Source: Candidatus Tenderia electrophaga
GTDB taxonomy: Bacteria > Pseudomonadota > Gammaproteobacteria > Tenderiales > Tenderiaceae
Assembly (NCBI GenBank): GCA_001447805.1
Contig: CP013099.1
Coordinates: 62,001 to 126,000, forward strand
Direction of reading: 5' to 3'
DNA: 64,000 nucleotides
Below, piece by piece: positions 52,563 to 63,706 of the stretch. The first letter of the stretch is position 1. Each line of letters starts with the position of its first letter. The notes below the pieces were generated by a model that worked only from the letters and a program-made list of their open reading frames with translations, ran no database searches and was not told the origin of the DNA. A program made the position numbers and the translations under genes.

Positions 52563-53609
52563 CTAAAAGTTCGGTGTGCCCCACTCGCCATGGCTGGCGT
52601 TGAGCCGGCTGTTGCCGGTGGGGGCGGTGTCCGCCGTCACCAGGCGGTAATGGGTGTTGACCGTACCGCCCGGCAGACTGTGCTCCAGTTCCAGCATGCG
52701 CCGGTCCAGGATGGGTGGGGCGCCGTAACTGCGTACCCCGGCCCCGGCGAGCACCTCGCCCAGGGCGGCGCCTACGGCATTCATGTCGCTGCCCAGGGTG
52801 GCGAGCTGGGTCGTGCCCTTCACCGCATTGCGCGCCCAGGAGCGCTTTTCCAGCTGACGGGTCAGTATGCGCAGATCTCGCTTCAGGGCGGCCTTGTTAG
52901 TTTGAATGCTGAAGAATTTTTTCAGCTTCGACGAGGCCTCCAGCAGATAGGCGTCTTCCAGGATCTCGGCGAGCCGTTCACCGATCAGCAGATTGCGGTT
53001 CGGTGCGATGCTTAGGCCCGGCACCTCTTCCACGCGCGTATAAGCCGAGAATATGGATTCCAACAGCGCCAGGCGGGCCCCGGCCTCGCCCTTGACCTTG
53101 CGCGCCTCCAGCCGGGCGAAATTCTGGCGCGGCACATCCAGGTTGAAGGTGACGCCGGCACCGCTGCGCGAGGCGACGATCATCAGATACAGCGGCCAGG
53201 CGATGAAATCCAGATACGCCGGCCGCGCCACCGCCTGCTGGATGGGCTGGAAATATTTTTGCACCGCCTTCCAAACATTCTCGCTGCGATCGGCGAAGCC
53301 GGTGTGCTTGCGCAGGGTCGGTGAGAGCGTCGCGCGAATGCGCCGCGGCTGCATCCACAGGGTTGGATGGGGGCGGGGAATGGTGAGCTTGGTGGAGAGG
53401 GTGGCCACTAAGGCGCGCGCGTGCAGTTCAAAGGCGTCGCTGTAGCGCTTGAGAAAATGGTCGCGCCACTGGGGCAGCGGCGGCTTGCGGGTGAGGAAGT
53501 TGACATTCCATTGGCTGAATCGCTCGTCCTCTTCCGTTTCTTTTTCGTCGCCGGACGGTGGTGGGGGCTCCCACAAGGTCAATGTGCTTACCAGCCGGTG
53601 ATCGCTCAT
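52563..53609 (-). CDS. Unknown soluble protein
   Basis: 348 residues, mostly helical, without signal or helix anchors; Pro- and acid-rich start. No motif recognised. Probably co-transcribed with the 115-residue gene downstream. Atypical domain content for the neighbourhood, and composition similar to flanks. Confidence 0.7.
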   Translation of the reverse strand: MSDHRLVSTLTLWEPPPPSGDEKETEEDERFSQWNVNFLTRKPPLPQWRDHFLKRYSDAFELHARALVATLSTKLTIPRPHPTLWMQPRRIRATLSPTLRKHTGFADRSENVWKAVQKYFQPIQQAVARPAYLDFIAWPLYLMIVASRSGAGVTFNLDVPRQNFARLEARKVKGEAGARLALLESIFSAYTRVEEVPGLSIAPNRNLLIGERLAEILEDAYLLEASSKLKKFFSIQTNKAALKRDLRILTRQLEKRSWARNAVKGTTQLATLGSDMNAVGAALGEVLAGAGVRSYGAPPILDRRMLELEHSLPGGTVNTHYRLVTADTAPTGNSRLNASHGEWGTPNF

Positions 53610-53672
53610 GGTTGAGGCGTCCCTGAATCCTTTAATTCAGTAACTATAGTGCAAACACCTCAATACCGCGCC

Positions 53673-56600
53673 TCACGTCGTCGACGGCGCCGCGTGCCGC
53701 TGCGCCCGCCCGCCGTGCACCAGGGAGTAGACCACCGGGATCAGCGCCAGGGTGATCAAGGTCGAGGAGAGCAGACCGCCCACCACCACGCGCGCCAGCG
53801 GCGCCTGAGCGTCGGCCCCTTCGCCGATGCCCAGGGCCAGGGGCAGCAGGGCCAGGATGGTGGTGCACGTGGTCATCAGCACCGGGCGCAGCCGCCGCCG
53901 CCCCGCCTCGGCCACGGCGGCGTCGATGGCCAAGCCCTCGCGCCGCAGCCGTCCGGCCTGGTCCACCAGCAGGATGGCATTGTTCACCACGATGCCGCCC
54001 AGCATGATGCAGCCGATGCCGGATTGCAGATTCAGGGTCGTGCCGGTGAGAAACAGGGTCAGCAGCACGCCGATGGCCGCCAGGGGCACGGTGAGCATGA
54101 CGATGAGCGGGTCGATGAAGGACTCGTACTGCGCCGCCAGCACCATGTAGACCAGCGCCAGGGCCAGGATCAGGGCCGCCAGCATCTCACCAAAGGCCTT
54201 CTGCTGCTCCTCGACGTTGCCGGCGATGGTCAGGTCGTAGCCCTCGGGCCGGGGGATGCGGTCCAGGCGGTCCTGGATGGCCGCGGCCACCGAGCCCAGG
54301 TCGCGCCCGGCGACATTGCCGCTGACCGTCACCACGCGCTGCTGGGCCTGGCGCTGGATGGTGACCGGGCCGGTGCCGGCCGCGCTGCTAACCAGGTTGC
54401 GCAGCGCCACCAGACCCTCCTCCGGGGTGCGCAGGGTGAGGTCGAGTATTTCATCCAGGGAGCGCTGCTCGGCGTCGGCCAATTGCACCAGGATGCGATA
54501 GGAATTGCCCGCCACGCGGTACTCGCTGGCCTTGGCCCCGGCCACGGCGATCTGGATGGCCTCGCTGACGTCGCGCACGCTCAGGCCCAGGTCGGCCACT
54601 TTGGCCCGGTCCACCTCGATCTCTTGCTGCGGGATGCCGGCCTCGCGGCTCAGCGCCACGTCGGTGATGCCGTTCACACCTTGCATGGCCTCGGCCACCT
54701 GGCGCGCCAGCAGGTCCAGGGTCTCCAGTTCGAAGCCGCGCACCTCCACCGTCACCCCTTCCTCGCTGCTGAGCAGCCGCTCCAGCAGGAACTGGCCCTG
54801 GGGGGCGCGGGTGCGGATGGTCATGCCCGGGATCTGGCCCTCCAGTCGTTGACGCAGGGCCTCGGCGATCTGTGTGTTGGAACGCTCACGCGCCTTGGCC
54901 GGCACCAGGGAGAGGCGGATCTCCGTTTCCGCCTTGGCGCTGCCGCGGGTGCCTGAGGCGGTGATGCTCACCACCGAGGAGACCGCCTCGGGCACGTGGG
55001 CGAAGACGATCTGCTCCATGAGGCGCGACTGGCGGTCGATCAGCTCCAGCCGCGTGCCCACCTCCATCTCGCCGCTGACGCGCACCTCGCCCTCGTCGCT
55101 GGGCGGGATGAACTCGGTACCCAGCAGCGGTGCCAGCGGCAGGCTGGCGGCGAACAGCAGCAGGGCCACCAGCAGGGTCGGCCAGCGCCGCCGCAGCAGG
55201 CGGGCGAGCAGAGCGCCATAGCCGGTCTCCAGCGCCGCCAGACCGCGGCCGCTGGTGGCCGCCAGGCGCGCGCGCCAGCCCTGGCGTTGGGGCTTTGCGC
55301 CGCGGCGCAACAGGCGCGCCGCCAGCATGGGCACCAGGGCCAGGGCCACCAGCAGGGCGCAGGCCAGGGAGAACATGATGACGTAGGCCAGCTCCTTGAA
55401 CAGCACCCCCGAGACCCCTTGGATGAAGATCAGCGGCAGAAAGATCACCAGGGTGGTGAGGGTGCCGGCCAGCACCGCTGAGGCCACGCCGTCGCTGCCG
55501 CGCACCGCCGCCTCTTCAGGGGGTTCGCCGCGCTCGCTGTGGTGGCGGAAGATGTTCTCCAGCACCACCACCGAGCTGTCCACCATCAAGCCCACCCCCA
55601 GGGCCAGGCCGCCCAGGGACATGAGATTGAGGGTGAAGCCGCCGAAATAGAGCAGCCCGAAGGTGGCGATGAGCGAGATGGGGATGGCCAGGGCGATCAC
55701 CAGGGTGCTGCGCAGATTGCCGAGAAAGAACAGCAGCACCAGCACCGCCAGCAGGCCGCCGTAGAGCAAGGACTGGGCCACGTTGGCGATGGCCCGTTCG
55801 ATGAAATTGCCCTGGTTGATCACCGGCACCACCTGGATCTGGGGAAAGGCGCGGTTGATGGCCTCCACCTCGGCCAGGATGCCCTGGGCTACCTCCACGG
55901 TGTTGGCCCCCGGCTGTTTGCGGATGGCCAGGCGCAGGCCGCGCTCGCCATTGATGCGGATGATGCGGGTCAAACGTTCGTAGGTGTCTTGCACTGCGGC
56001 GACCTGTCCCAGGGTCACCGGCACGCCGTCGCGGCGGGTGATCACCGTGGCGCGGATCTGGTCCAGATTACGGAACTCGGCCGGGGCGCGCAGGGTGACT
56101 TCGTATTGGCCTGCCTCGATCTTGCCCGCCGGCAGGTCCAGGTTGGCGTCCTCGATGGCGGCGGTGATGTCGTTGAGCGGCAGGCCCAGGGCGTTGAGCT
56201 TGACCGGGTCCAGGGCCACGCGCACCTCGCGCGTGAAGCCGCCCCAGGGGTCCACCTGGGCCACGCCGGGCACGCGCGCGAAGCGGTAGCGGATCTGGTC
56301 CTCCACCAGCTGGGTGAGTTCCACCGGGTCGAGGCGGCTGGAGATGCCCAACAGCACCACCGGAAAGGTGTCCACGTCGAACTTGCTCACGCGCGGGCCG
56401 ATGATGTCGTCCGGCAGTTCGCTGACCTCGTCCTCCAGGGTGGCCTGCACGTCCATCGCCGCGGCGTTGATGTCGGTGCCCCACTCGAAGCTGACCCGTA
56501 CCCGGCTGTTGCCCTCGTAGGACTCGGAGGTGAGCTCCTCCACCCCGGGCACGGTGGCGATGATCTCCTCCACGATTTGGGTCACCAGGCGCTCCATTAC

Positions 56601-56771
56601 CACCGGATCGGCGCCCGGGTATTCGGTGCGCACGGTGATGGTGGGCAGCTCGATGCTGGGTAGCAGGTCGATCTGCAGTCGGCTCAGGGCCATGCTGCCC
56701 AGCACCACCACCATCAGGGTCACCATGGTGGCGAACACCGGGCGGCGCACGCTGGCACGGGCCAGATTCAT
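53673..56771 (-). CDS. RND-family efflux transporter, inner-membrane pump
   Basis: 1032 residues with 12 helices and two large periplasmic loops, the AcrB/HAE1-type plan. The helix 4 region reads [13 protein letters not shown]. It overlaps the adaptor gene by four bases, and no outer membrane channel gene follows. Substrate unknown; drugs or hydrophobic compounds more likely than metals because heavy-metal marker residues are not evident. Confidence 0.95.
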   Translation of the reverse strand: MNLARASVRRPVFATMVTLMVVVLGSMALSRLQIDLLPSIELPTITVRTEYPGADPVVMERLVTQIVEEIIATVPGVEELTSESYEGNSRVRVSFEWGTDINAAAMDVQATLEDEVSELPDDIIGPRVSKFDVDTFPVVLLGISSRLDPVELTQLVEDQIRYRFARVPGVAQVDPWGGFTREVRVALDPVKLNALGLPLNDITAAIEDANLDLPAGKIEAGQYEVTLRAPAEFRNLDQIRATVITRRDGVPVTLGQVAAVQDTYERLTRIIRINGERGLRLAIRKQPGANTVEVAQGILAEVEAINRAFPQIQVVPVINQGNFIERAIANVAQSLLYGGLLAVLVLLFFLGNLRSTLVIALAIPISLIATFGLLYFGGFTLNLMSLGGLALGVGLMVDSSVVVLENIFRHHSERGEPPEEAAVRGSDGVASAVLAGTLTTLVIFLPLIFIQGVSGVLFKELAYVIMFSLACALLVALALVPMLAARLLRRGAKPQRQGWRARLAATSGRGLAALETGYGALLARLLRRRWPTLLVALLLFAASLPLAPLLGTEFIPPSDEGEVRVSGEMEVGTRLELIDRQSRLMEQIVFAHVPEAVSSVVSITASGTRGSAKAETEIRLSLVPAKARERSNTQIAEALRQRLEGQIPGMTIRTRAPQGQFLLERLLSSEEGVTVEVRGFELETLDLLARQVAEAMQGVNGITDVALSREAGIPQQEIEVDRAKVADLGLSVRDVSEAIQIAVAGAKASEYRVAGNSYRILVQLADAEQRSLDEILDLTLRTPEEGLVALRNLVSSAAGTGPVTIQRQAQQRVVTVSGNVAGRDLGSVAAAIQDRLDRIPRPEGYDLTIAGNVEEQQKAFGEMLAALILALALVYMVLAAQYESFIDPLIVMLTVPLAAIGVLLTLFLTGTTLNLQSGIGCIMLGGIVVNNAILLVDQAGRLRREGLAIDAAVAEAGRRRLRPVLMTTCTTILALLPLALGIGEGADAQAPLARVVVGGLLSSTLITLALIPVVYSLVHGGRAQRHAAPSTT

Positions 56772-57946
56772 TCGGCGCCGCTGCGGGTGATGGCGCTGCC
56801 GTCGTCCAGCAGCTGCTGGCCCAGGGTGACCACCCGGCCGCTCAGCCGCTCACCTGTGATCTGGACCCTGCCGGCGTCGCTGATGCCCACCGTTACCGGC
56901 CGCCAGTGTGCCCGCCGGCCGTCGGCGCCGACGACGAACACCCCGGTCTGACCGTCGCGCTTGGTCAGGGCCTGTTCCGGGACCACCCTGGCCTCTGCCA
57001 CCGACGCCAGTATCACCTGGGCGCGGGCGAACATGCCGGGCTTGAGGCGCAGGTCGGGATTGGCCACGTGCACCTCCACCCGCGCCTGACGGGTGTTTTC
57101 GCGAAACACCGGGGCGATGCGGGCGATCCGGCCGGAAAAGGTCTCACCGGGGTAGGCGTCGGTGCTCAATGCCACGGCCTGTTGCGCTTGCAGCCGGGCG
57201 TAGTCGCGTTCGGTGACGAAGAACACGGCGGTGACGGGGTCGAACTCGACGATGCGCAGCAGCGGGGCGTTGGCCGACACTGTCTCGCCCTCGTCCAGAA
57301 AGCGTTCGGCCACCACGCGACTGTCGTTGCCGCCGCGCCAGGCGGCGCGCACCTGGGTGTAGCCCAGGCGGATGCGTGCCGCCTCCAGTTGCGACTCGGC
57401 GCGCATCACCTGGGCCTGGGTGACCTGGACGTGGGCCTCACGGGCCAGTTGCGCCGCCTTGGCCACGTCGCGCTGGGAGGCGGAGCTGACGCCGCGTTCG
57501 CTGAGCTGGTCGAGACGCTCCAGCTCGCGCTCGGCGATCACCCGCTGGCTGCGCGCCTCGGCCAGATTGGCACGCGCCACCGCCAGGTCGGCCTCGGCCT
57601 GGGCCACGCTCTGGCGATACTCGGCGTCATCCAGGCGCGCCACCACCTGGTCGCGGCGGACGGCGTCGCCCAGGTCCACCTCCAATTCGACCAAGCGACC
57701 GTCGACCTTGGGCGAGACGGTGAACTCGGCGTGCGCCTCCAGGGAGCCGGTGAAACCGCGCCGCAGGGCGATGGGACGCTGTTCGATGAGGGCGGTTTCC
57801 ACCGGCACGGGGCGTGTCTCGTCACCCCCGGCGGGTTTGGCGTCGCCATCATCAGGGGCCTGCAAGCGCGGGTAGGCGAGCCAGCCGAGACCCCCGACCA
57901 CCAGGACCAGCAACAGGGTCGTCGGTAACAGTTTTTTGAAAGGCAT
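56768..57946 (-). CDS. RND efflux periplasmic adaptor (membrane fusion protein)
   Basis: 392 residues from the ATG at 57946: N-terminal anchor helix, biotinyl-lipoyl-like hairpin domain with a long coiled coil rich in Ala, Glu and Arg (about 100-190), then beta-barrel domains ([11 protein letters not shown]). A TTG at 57967 is an alternative start. Partner of the pump. Confidence 0.94.
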   Translation of the reverse strand: MPFKKLLPTTLLLVLVVGGLGWLAYPRLQAPDDGDAKPAGGDETRPVPVETALIEQRPIALRRGFTGSLEAHAEFTVSPKVDGRLVELEVDLGDAVRRDQVVARLDDAEYRQSVAQAEADLAVARANLAEARSQRVIAERELERLDQLSERGVSSASQRDVAKAAQLAREAHVQVTQAQVMRAESQLEAARIRLGYTQVRAAWRGGNDSRVVAERFLDEGETVSANAPLLRIVEFDPVTAVFFVTERDYARLQAQQAVALSTDAYPGETFSGRIARIAPVFRENTRQARVEVHVANPDLRLKPGMFARAQVILASVAEARVVPEQALTKRDGQTGVFVVGADGRRAHWRPVTVGISDAGRVQITGERLSGRVVTLGQQLLDDGSAITRSGAE

Positions 57947-58056
57947 GCGGGTTCCGGGTAACTCCAAAGTGACGTGCCTGGCAAGATAACCGGAGTGGGG
58001 CGGTTTGTTAAGCGTTTGTCCGAACCGGTCACAGGGGCCGGGCGACCCATATATCT

Positions 58057-58078
58057 CCTCTCCCCCTTGAGGGAGAGG
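58057..58078. repeat. REP-like hairpin
   Basis: CCTCTCCC and GGGAGAGG flank a six-base loop. This type of short G/C hairpin is dispersed in many proteobacterial genomes; only one copy is seen here. Confidence 0.6.
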
Positions 58079-58101
58079 GGCACCCGCTAGCCGGTGGCAT
58101 A

Positions 58102-58130
58102 GGATGGGTGGCGCGCAGCGTCACCCATCC
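58102..58130. repeat. REP-like hairpin (terminator candidate)
   Basis: GGATGGGTG and CACCCATCC enclose an 11-base loop that can pair further (CGC/GCG). It lies just downstream of the transglutaminase gene end and between two minus-strand genes. No T-run. Confidence 0.6.
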
Positions 58131-58133
58131 GAC

Positions 58134-61100
58134 TCAGCCTGGCCGGTAACGCAGATCCAGGGTGCAGGGAAATTCGGGATTGGGCAGTTCTTCGCGCGGC
58201 AACAGGGGGCCGGTGGAATGGCCGTGATCCCAGAAGCGGGCGATGCGACGCGCCTCGGCCTCATTGGCATTGACCGGCAGGCGTTCGTAGTTGCGGCCGC
58301 TGGGGTGGGCGACGTGATAGGTGCAACCGCCGATGCTTTTCCGGTTGGCCAGATCGACAATGTCGAACACCAGCGGGGCGTCGGCGGGCAGGCGCGGATG
58401 CAGGCCGAAGGTGGGCTGCCAGGCCTTGAAGCGTACCCCGGCGACGTATTCGCCGTTGACCTCGGTGGCCTGCAGCGGCACGCGCCGGCCGTTGCAGGCG
58501 ATGCAATAGCGCTCCGGGTTGAAACGGCTCACCTTGACCTGCAGCCGTTCCACCGACGAGTCGACGAAGCGCGCCGTGCCCTGGGAGGTGACCTCTTCGC
58601 CGAGCACGTGCCAGGGTTCGATGGCGCCGTGCAGTTGCAGCTCCATGCCCTGTCGTCGCAGTTCGCCGTAGTGGGGAAAGCGGAATTCGAAAAAGGGGGC
58701 GAACCAGGCCGGGTCGAAGTTGAAGCCCGCCTGTTTTAAATCCTCCAGCACCTGATGAAAATCCTGCTGCACGTAGTGGGGCAGCATGAAACGATCGTGC
58801 AGGGTCGTGCCCCAGCGCGCCGGACGTTGCCGGAAAGGCCTGTGCCAGAAGCTTGCCACCAGGGCGCGCAGCAGCAGCATCTGCACTGCGCTCATGCGCC
58901 AGTGGGGCGGCATCTCGAAGGCGCGGAATTCCAGCAGGCCCTGGCGACCGTGGGGGCCGCCGGGGTTGTAGAGCTTGTCGATGCAGAACTCGGCGCGGTG
59001 GGTGTTGCCGGTGATGTCCACCAGGAGGTTGCGGAACAGACGGTCCACCAGCCAGGGTTCGGTGACCTCGCCGGGTGCCAGCTGCTGGACGGCGATTTCC
59101 AATTCATACAAGGCATCGTCGCGCGCCTCGTCCACCCGCGGCGCCTGCGAGGTGGGTCCGATGAACATGCCGGAAAAGAGATAGGAGAGCGCGGGGTGGT
59201 GCTGCCAGTAGAGCGCCAGGCTGGCCAACAGATCGGGGCGGCGCAGAAACGGGCTGTCGACCGGGGTGGCCGCGCCCAGGGTGACGTGATTGCCCCCGCC
59301 GGTACCGGTGTGGCGGCCGTCGAGCATGAATTTTTCCGTGCCCAGGCGGGTCAGGCGTGCCTCTTCGTAAAGGGTCGCGGTGTTTTCCACCAGTTCGCGC
59401 CAGTGGTGGGCGGGGTGGATGTTGACCTCGATCACGCCCGGATCGGGGGTGACGGCCAGCTTGCGCAGGCGTGGGTCGTGGGGTGGCTCGTAGCCTTCCA
59501 GGTCGATGGCGAGATTGCACTGGCGTGCCGTCGCTTCGAGGGCGCCCATGAGCTCGATCCAGTGTTCCAGATGGGTGAGCGGCGGTAAAAATATCCACAA
59601 GCGGCCGTCGCGGGGTTCGACGCAGAGGGCGGTGGGCGGGATTTCCTCCAAATCATCAACATCCGCCGCGGCTTGCTCGCTGAGGGGCTGGGTCACGGGC
59701 GCCGTGGGTTGGAACAGGCTGTAGCGCCGCGCGATCTCGCTGGCCGAGACCAGCGGTGTGCGTGCCTCGAAGCCGTCGCGCGGCGGCTCGGTCTTGCGCC
59801 GCGTCTGTTTGGGCAGGGCGTCCAGCGGCAGGCGCAAACCCATGGGCGAGTCGCCGGGCAACAGGGTGAGACGCTCATTGCGCAGCGGCCAGCGGGCGCT
59901 GTGCCAGCGCCCATGTGCGCTGGCACAGCGCAACGGCAGGGCGTAGCCGGCGACCGCGTCCAGGCCCCGGTTGAGTAGCCGTGCCAGGCGCCGCCGTTCC
60001 AGCGGGTCCTTAAGGTCGGCCCGGTGCGGGTCCATGTCTACGGGCAGTGAATTTTCGGCGTGCAGGTAGTGGGCGGCGTCCTCATAGGCGGGCATGAGTG
60101 CGGCGTCGCTCACGCCCAATGTGCGCGCCAGGGTCTGGGCGAAGCGGCGCGCCTCGCCGATCCCGATCTTACGCGTGTCGGCCGGTGACAGCAGCGCCGT
60201 GTCATGCCACAGCGCTTCGCCGTCGCTGCGGAAAAAACAGCTGTAGGCCCAGCGCGGCAGCGCCTCACCCGGGTACCACTTGCCCTGGCCGTGGTGCAGC
60301 ACACCGTGGGCGGCGAAGCGCCGGCTCAGCCGTTGCAACAGTTCGCGCGCCAGGCGCTCCTTGCGCGCTCCCAGGGCGGCGGTGTTCCACTCGGCGCCGT
60401 CCGGGTCGTCGATGGAAACGAAGGTGGGCTCGCCGCCCTGGGTCAGGCGTACATCCTGATCCTGCAGGCGCTGATCGACCTGCTCGCCCAGGGCCATCAC
60501 CTGTTGCCACTGCGCCTCGGTGTAGGGCTTGGTGACGCGTGGGTCCTCGTGGATGCGGGTGACACGGTTGTCGAAGTGAAACACGGTCTCACAGGGTTCC
60601 ACCAGGCCGGTGACCGGTGCGGCGGCGCCGGGGTCCGGGGTGCAGGAGAGGGGAATGTGACCCTCGCCGGCGAACAGGCCCGAGGTGGGGTCCAGCCCCA
60701 GCCAGCCGGCGCCGGGGACGAAGACTTCGGCCCAGGCGTGCAGGTCGGTGAAATCCGTGTCAGTGCCGGAGGGGCCGTCGAGGGATTTGACATCGGCGGC
60801 GAGCTGCACCAGATACCCGGAGACGAAACGCGCCGCCAGGCCCAGGTGGCGCAGGATCTGCACCAGCAGCCAGCCGCTGTCGCGGCACGAGCCGGTGGCG
60901 GTTTGCAGGGTCTGTTCGCAGCTTTGCACGCCCGGTTCCATGCGGATCAGGTAGCCGATCTCCTGCTGCAGGCGCTGATTGAGGTGGACCAGAAAGTCCA
61001 CGGTGGGCGTCGCCTCGCGTTTGACGCTGGCGACCCACGCGCGCAGCAGGGGGCCGTCCTCGCGAATCTTGAGATAGGGGGACAGTTGGTGGCCCAGCTG

Positions 61101-61424
61101 TTCGTCGTATTCAAAGGGCCAGTTGTCGGCGTACTCCTCGACGAAAAAGTCGAAGGGATTGATCACCGTCATCTCGGCGATCAGCTCCACATCGACGCTC
61201 AGACGGGTGATCTTTTCCGGGAACACGTAACGGGCGACGAAGTTACCGAAGGGGTCCTGCTGCCAGTTGACGAAGTGGCTTGAAGGCTCGACCTTGAGGC
61301 TATAGCTGTGGATCGGTGTGCGGCAGTGGGCCGCGGGACGCAGTCGGATCAGGTGGGGCGACAGGCGTACCGGCCGGTCGTAGTCGTAACGGGTCTGGTG
61401 ACGAATGGCGACGCGGATCGACAT
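58134..61424 (-). CDS. Transglutaminase-like / DUF2126 protein
   Basis: 1096 residues. N-terminal bacterial transglutaminase-like domain (catalytic Cys in G-S-C-R-D-S-G-W, His in D-L-H-A-W-A-E-V-F, Asp in L-D-P-T-S-G), then the large DUF2126 domain. Length is standard for this fusion. Homologues often cluster with an alpha-E domain protein, an ATP-grasp-like protein and Anbu; of these only the Anbu gene is adjacent. Confidence 0.93.
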   Translation of the reverse strand: MSIRVAIRHQTRYDYDRPVRLSPHLIRLRPAAHCRTPIHSYSLKVEPSSHFVNWQQDPFGNFVARYVFPEKITRLSVDVELIAEMTVINPFDFFVEEYADNWPFEYDEQLGHQLSPYLKIREDGPLLRAWVASVKREATPTVDFLVHLNQRLQQEIGYLIRMEPGVQSCEQTLQTATGSCRDSGWLLVQILRHLGLAARFVSGYLVQLAADVKSLDGPSGTDTDFTDLHAWAEVFVPGAGWLGLDPTSGLFAGEGHIPLSCTPDPGAAAPVTGLVEPCETVFHFDNRVTRIHEDPRVTKPYTEAQWQQVMALGEQVDQRLQDQDVRLTQGGEPTFVSIDDPDGAEWNTAALGARKERLARELLQRLSRRFAAHGVLHHGQGKWYPGEALPRWAYSCFFRSDGEALWHDTALLSPADTRKIGIGEARRFAQTLARTLGVSDAALMPAYEDAAHYLHAENSLPVDMDPHRADLKDPLERRRLARLLNRGLDAVAGYALPLRCASAHGRWHSARWPLRNERLTLLPGDSPMGLRLPLDALPKQTRRKTEPPRDGFEARTPLVSASEIARRYSLFQPTAPVTQPLSEQAAADVDDLEEIPPTALCVEPRDGRLWIFLPPLTHLEHWIELMGALEATARQCNLAIDLEGYEPPHDPRLRKLAVTPDPGVIEVNIHPAHHWRELVENTATLYEEARLTRLGTEKFMLDGRHTGTGGGNHVTLGAATPVDSPFLRRPDLLASLALYWQHHPALSYLFSGMFIGPTSQAPRVDEARDDALYELEIAVQQLAPGEVTEPWLVDRLFRNLLVDITGNTHRAEFCIDKLYNPGGPHGRQGLLEFRAFEMPPHWRMSAVQMLLLRALVASFWHRPFRQRPARWGTTLHDRFMLPHYVQQDFHQVLEDLKQAGFNFDPAWFAPFFEFRFPHYGELRRQGMELQLHGAIEPWHVLGEEVTSQGTARFVDSSVERLQVKVSRFNPERYCIACNGRRVPLQATEVNGEYVAGVRFKAWQPTFGLHPRLPADAPLVFDIVDLANRKSIGGCTYHVAHPSGRNYERLPVNANEAEARRIARFWDHGHSTGPLLPREELPNPEFPCTLDLRYRPG

Positions 61425-61436
61425 ACCCTAAGCGCG

Positions 61437-62219
61437 CTATGTGTTGTTTTCGTTGCTGATGGCCTGCAGCGGTGGGATCTCTTCGCTGCGCTCCTCCCAG
61501 TCCAGTTGGGGCAGTTCGGCAAAGGACAGTTTGAGCGCCTCATTCCAGGCCTGGCGGATGTCACGCAGGTATTCGTCGTCCTCGTCCAGGCGCATGTAAT
61601 GATTTCCCTCGAAGGTGTCGCTTTCGTAGACCAGCAGTTCGATGGGCGGGCCCACCGTGGCATTGGACTTGATGGTGGAATCCATGGAGACGATGCTGCA
61701 ACGCGCCGCGTCACCCAATGAGGTCTCGCGCGTCAGGATGCGATCCAGAATGGGTTTGCCGTACTTGCTTTCGCCCACCTGAAGAAAGGGATTTTCGTCC
61801 GAATCGGTGATGAAGTTGCCGGCCGGGTAGATCATATAGATGGCCGGCGCAAAGCCCTTGATCTGGCCGCCGAAGATCAGGGTGCAGGAGGTGTCCACAT
61901 TGCTGCCGGCGGCGGACGACTTGGCGCTGGCCTGCTCCTCGCCGCTGATCTTGCTGACATAGCGCGCCGCTTCCACCATTTTTTTGCAACTCAGCAAATT
62001 GGTGGTGTCGGGCTCTTCCAACTCGTGCTCGATACGGCTGATGATGGCCTGGGTGGTGGCCAGATTGCCCGCGGTCAGGATGACGAACATGCGGTCCGCC
62101 GCCGGGTTGTAGACATGCATCTTGCTGTAGGTCGAGATCATGTCCGGCCCGGCATTGGTGCGCGAGTCAGAACAAAACACCAGCCCGTCGTTGACCGAAA
62201 TGGCAACACAATAGGTCAT
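61437..62219 (-). CDS. Anbu-type proteasome homologue (Ntn hydrolase)
   Basis: 260 residues starting M-T-Y-C-V-A, giving the N-terminal nucleophile Thr after Met removal; S-D-S-R-T-N-A-G near residue 20 and the Lys in S-T-Y-S-K-M-H are in the usual places. Anbu forms ring or helical assemblies of unknown activity. Paired with the transglutaminase/DUF2126 gene 13 bases downstream. Confidence 0.9.
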   Translation of the reverse strand: MTYCVAISVNDGLVFCSDSRTNAGPDMISTYSKMHVYNPAADRMFVILTAGNLATTQAIISRIEHELEEPDTTNLLSCKKMVEAARYVSKISGEEQASAKSSAAGSNVDTSCTLIFGGQIKGFAPAIYMIYPAGNFITDSDENPFLQVGESKYGKPILDRILTRETSLGDAARCSIVSMDSTIKSNATVGPPIELLVYESDTFEGNHYMRLDEDDEYLRDIRQAWNEALKLSFAELPQLDWEERSEEIPPLQAISNENNT

Positions 62220-62503
62220 CGCAACATCCCTAAATTCGTATGTCGGGCTAGTTTAGCCGACTTCGGCAGGCCATGCCGCAGGTTTTTGCATAGCCACATG
62301 CCTGGCCGGGGATCCGGGGAATTTTCTAATGCGCTGAATGAATTGGATAAATTTGACTGATTTGGGCGGATATCGGCATGCAAATTTTTTCCATGCTGCG
62401 TCGCAATTGAGCTGTTATGATTTGCCCCAGGCCATGGGAGTCATGTGGATGGCAAGGCTATAGAGTCTTGCGCTTTGTTCAACCAAAAACAGGATCATTT
62501 GCC

Positions 62504-62713
62504 ATGAGTGACACGCCTAAATCCGATGCCGGGAGAGATGTGCATGACAGCGTCATTGAATCGCTGGCCATGCAATACCAGTTGGACGAACACCATATCC
62601 GGCGCCTGTACGAACAAGAACTGAGCAAGCTCATGTCAGATAGTCGCGTCACGTCGTTTCTGCCGGTGCTTTGCAGTCGGCACGTGAAAGAGAGATTGAC
62701 CACGGATAGTTAG
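62504..62713 (+). CDS. Small helical protein, DUF3562-like
   Basis: 69 residues from the ATG at 62504. Pattern I-E-S-L-A ... V/I-R-R-L-Y-E-Q-E-L-S-K-L ... S-F-L-P-V-L-C-S-R-H-V-K-E matches the DUF3562-type three-helix domain with its F-L-P-V-L motif. Function unknown. Flanked by 284 bases upstream without a gene. Confidence 0.65.
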   Translation: MSDTPKSDAGRDVHDSVIESLAMQYQLDEHHIRRLYEQELSKLMSDSRVTSFLPVLCSRHVKERLTTDS

Positions 62714-62809
62714 AGTGGCTTCGGTGTGCGCAGTAACGCCGAGACATACACATGAGGCGCGCTTAGCCCGCGCCCTGTTATTGTGAGAAAATGCGCCGTT
62801 CGCCCATGA

Positions 62810-63706
62810 ATGTCACCGCGATTTTCTTACATGACCGACAACACGCACAGTGCCGCCAAGGGAATAGTTTTATCGCTGCTGGGCTTTAGCCTGCTCTCCT
62901 TCGGCGATACCACCATCAAGTACCTGAGCAGTTATTATTCGACGTATTCCATCGTCTTCTACAATTCATTGTTCGGCTTGATCGTTCTGCTGTTGCTGTC
63001 GCCGTGGTTGGGCGGGATCAAGAACACGCTCAAGGACGGACGTCGCGGTTTGCATGTATTGCGCGGCGTGTTGGTATTCGCGCAGCTGTCTCTGATCGTC
63101 TATGCCTTCACGCAACTGTCCCTGGCCACGGCCTACGCCATGGCCTTTATGGCGCCCATTTTCTCCGCCCTCTTGGGCATACCCTTATTGAAAGATCGGG
63201 TCAGCCTGCGTCATGTGTTGGCCATCGTGCTGGGTTTTGCCGGGGTGTTGATCATTTTGCGTCCCGGCCTGATCCCCTTGGAGCCGGCCTCGCTGGCGGC
63301 GCTGGCCTCGGCGCTGTTCTTTTCCCTGGTCAATATCACCGCGCGCTACATGCGCGACAGCAATCACACCCTGCTCTCCTGGGCCTTTTATCCGCACCTG
63401 GTCATCATCGCCATCCTGATGCTGGTCTTTTTCGACAAGCTGCAGGGGCCTCGTTTGCAGGACCTGGGCTATCTGGCCTTCATGGGCGGGGTCTCCGCCT
63501 TCGGCGCCATCGCCATCGCGCGCGCCTTTGCCCATGCCCGCACCGCCACGGCGGCCTCGTTCCATTATGTGCAGATGGTTTGGGGGGTGGTGCTGGGTTA
63601 TTTCTTCTTTGGCGACCGCATCGATCTGTGGACCGCCGTGGGGGCGCTGGTGATCATTGCCAGCGGCCTGTGGTTGATGCGGGTGGAGCGCAGTGTGGTG
63701 GTTTAG
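62810..63706 (+). CDS. DMT/EamA-family transporter
   Basis: 298 residues with ten helices in two EamA repeats. Start ATG 62810; ATG 62831 is an alternative, and neither has a clear ribosome site. Substrate unknown. Overlaps the end of bioD on the other strand by four bases. Confidence 0.92.
   Translation: MSPRFSYMTDNTHSAAKGIVLSLLGFSLLSFGDTTIKYLSSYYSTYSIVFYNSLFGLIVLLLLSPWLGGIKNTLKDGRRGLHVLRGVLVFAQLSLIVYAFTQLSLATAYAMAFMAPIFSALLGIPLLKDRVSLRHVLAIVLGFAGVLIILRPGLIPLEPASLAALASALFFSLVNITARYMRDSNHTLLSWAFYPHLVIIAILMLVFFDKLQGPRLQDLGYLAFMGGVSAFGAIAIARAFAHARTATAASFHYVQMVWGVVLGYFFFGDRIDLWTAVGALVIIASGLWLMRVERSVVV

Noticed and set aside
53649-56663. Long plus-strand frames opposite the RND pump
   Set aside because: Antisense to a clear RND transporter; composition is a mirror of the pump gene.
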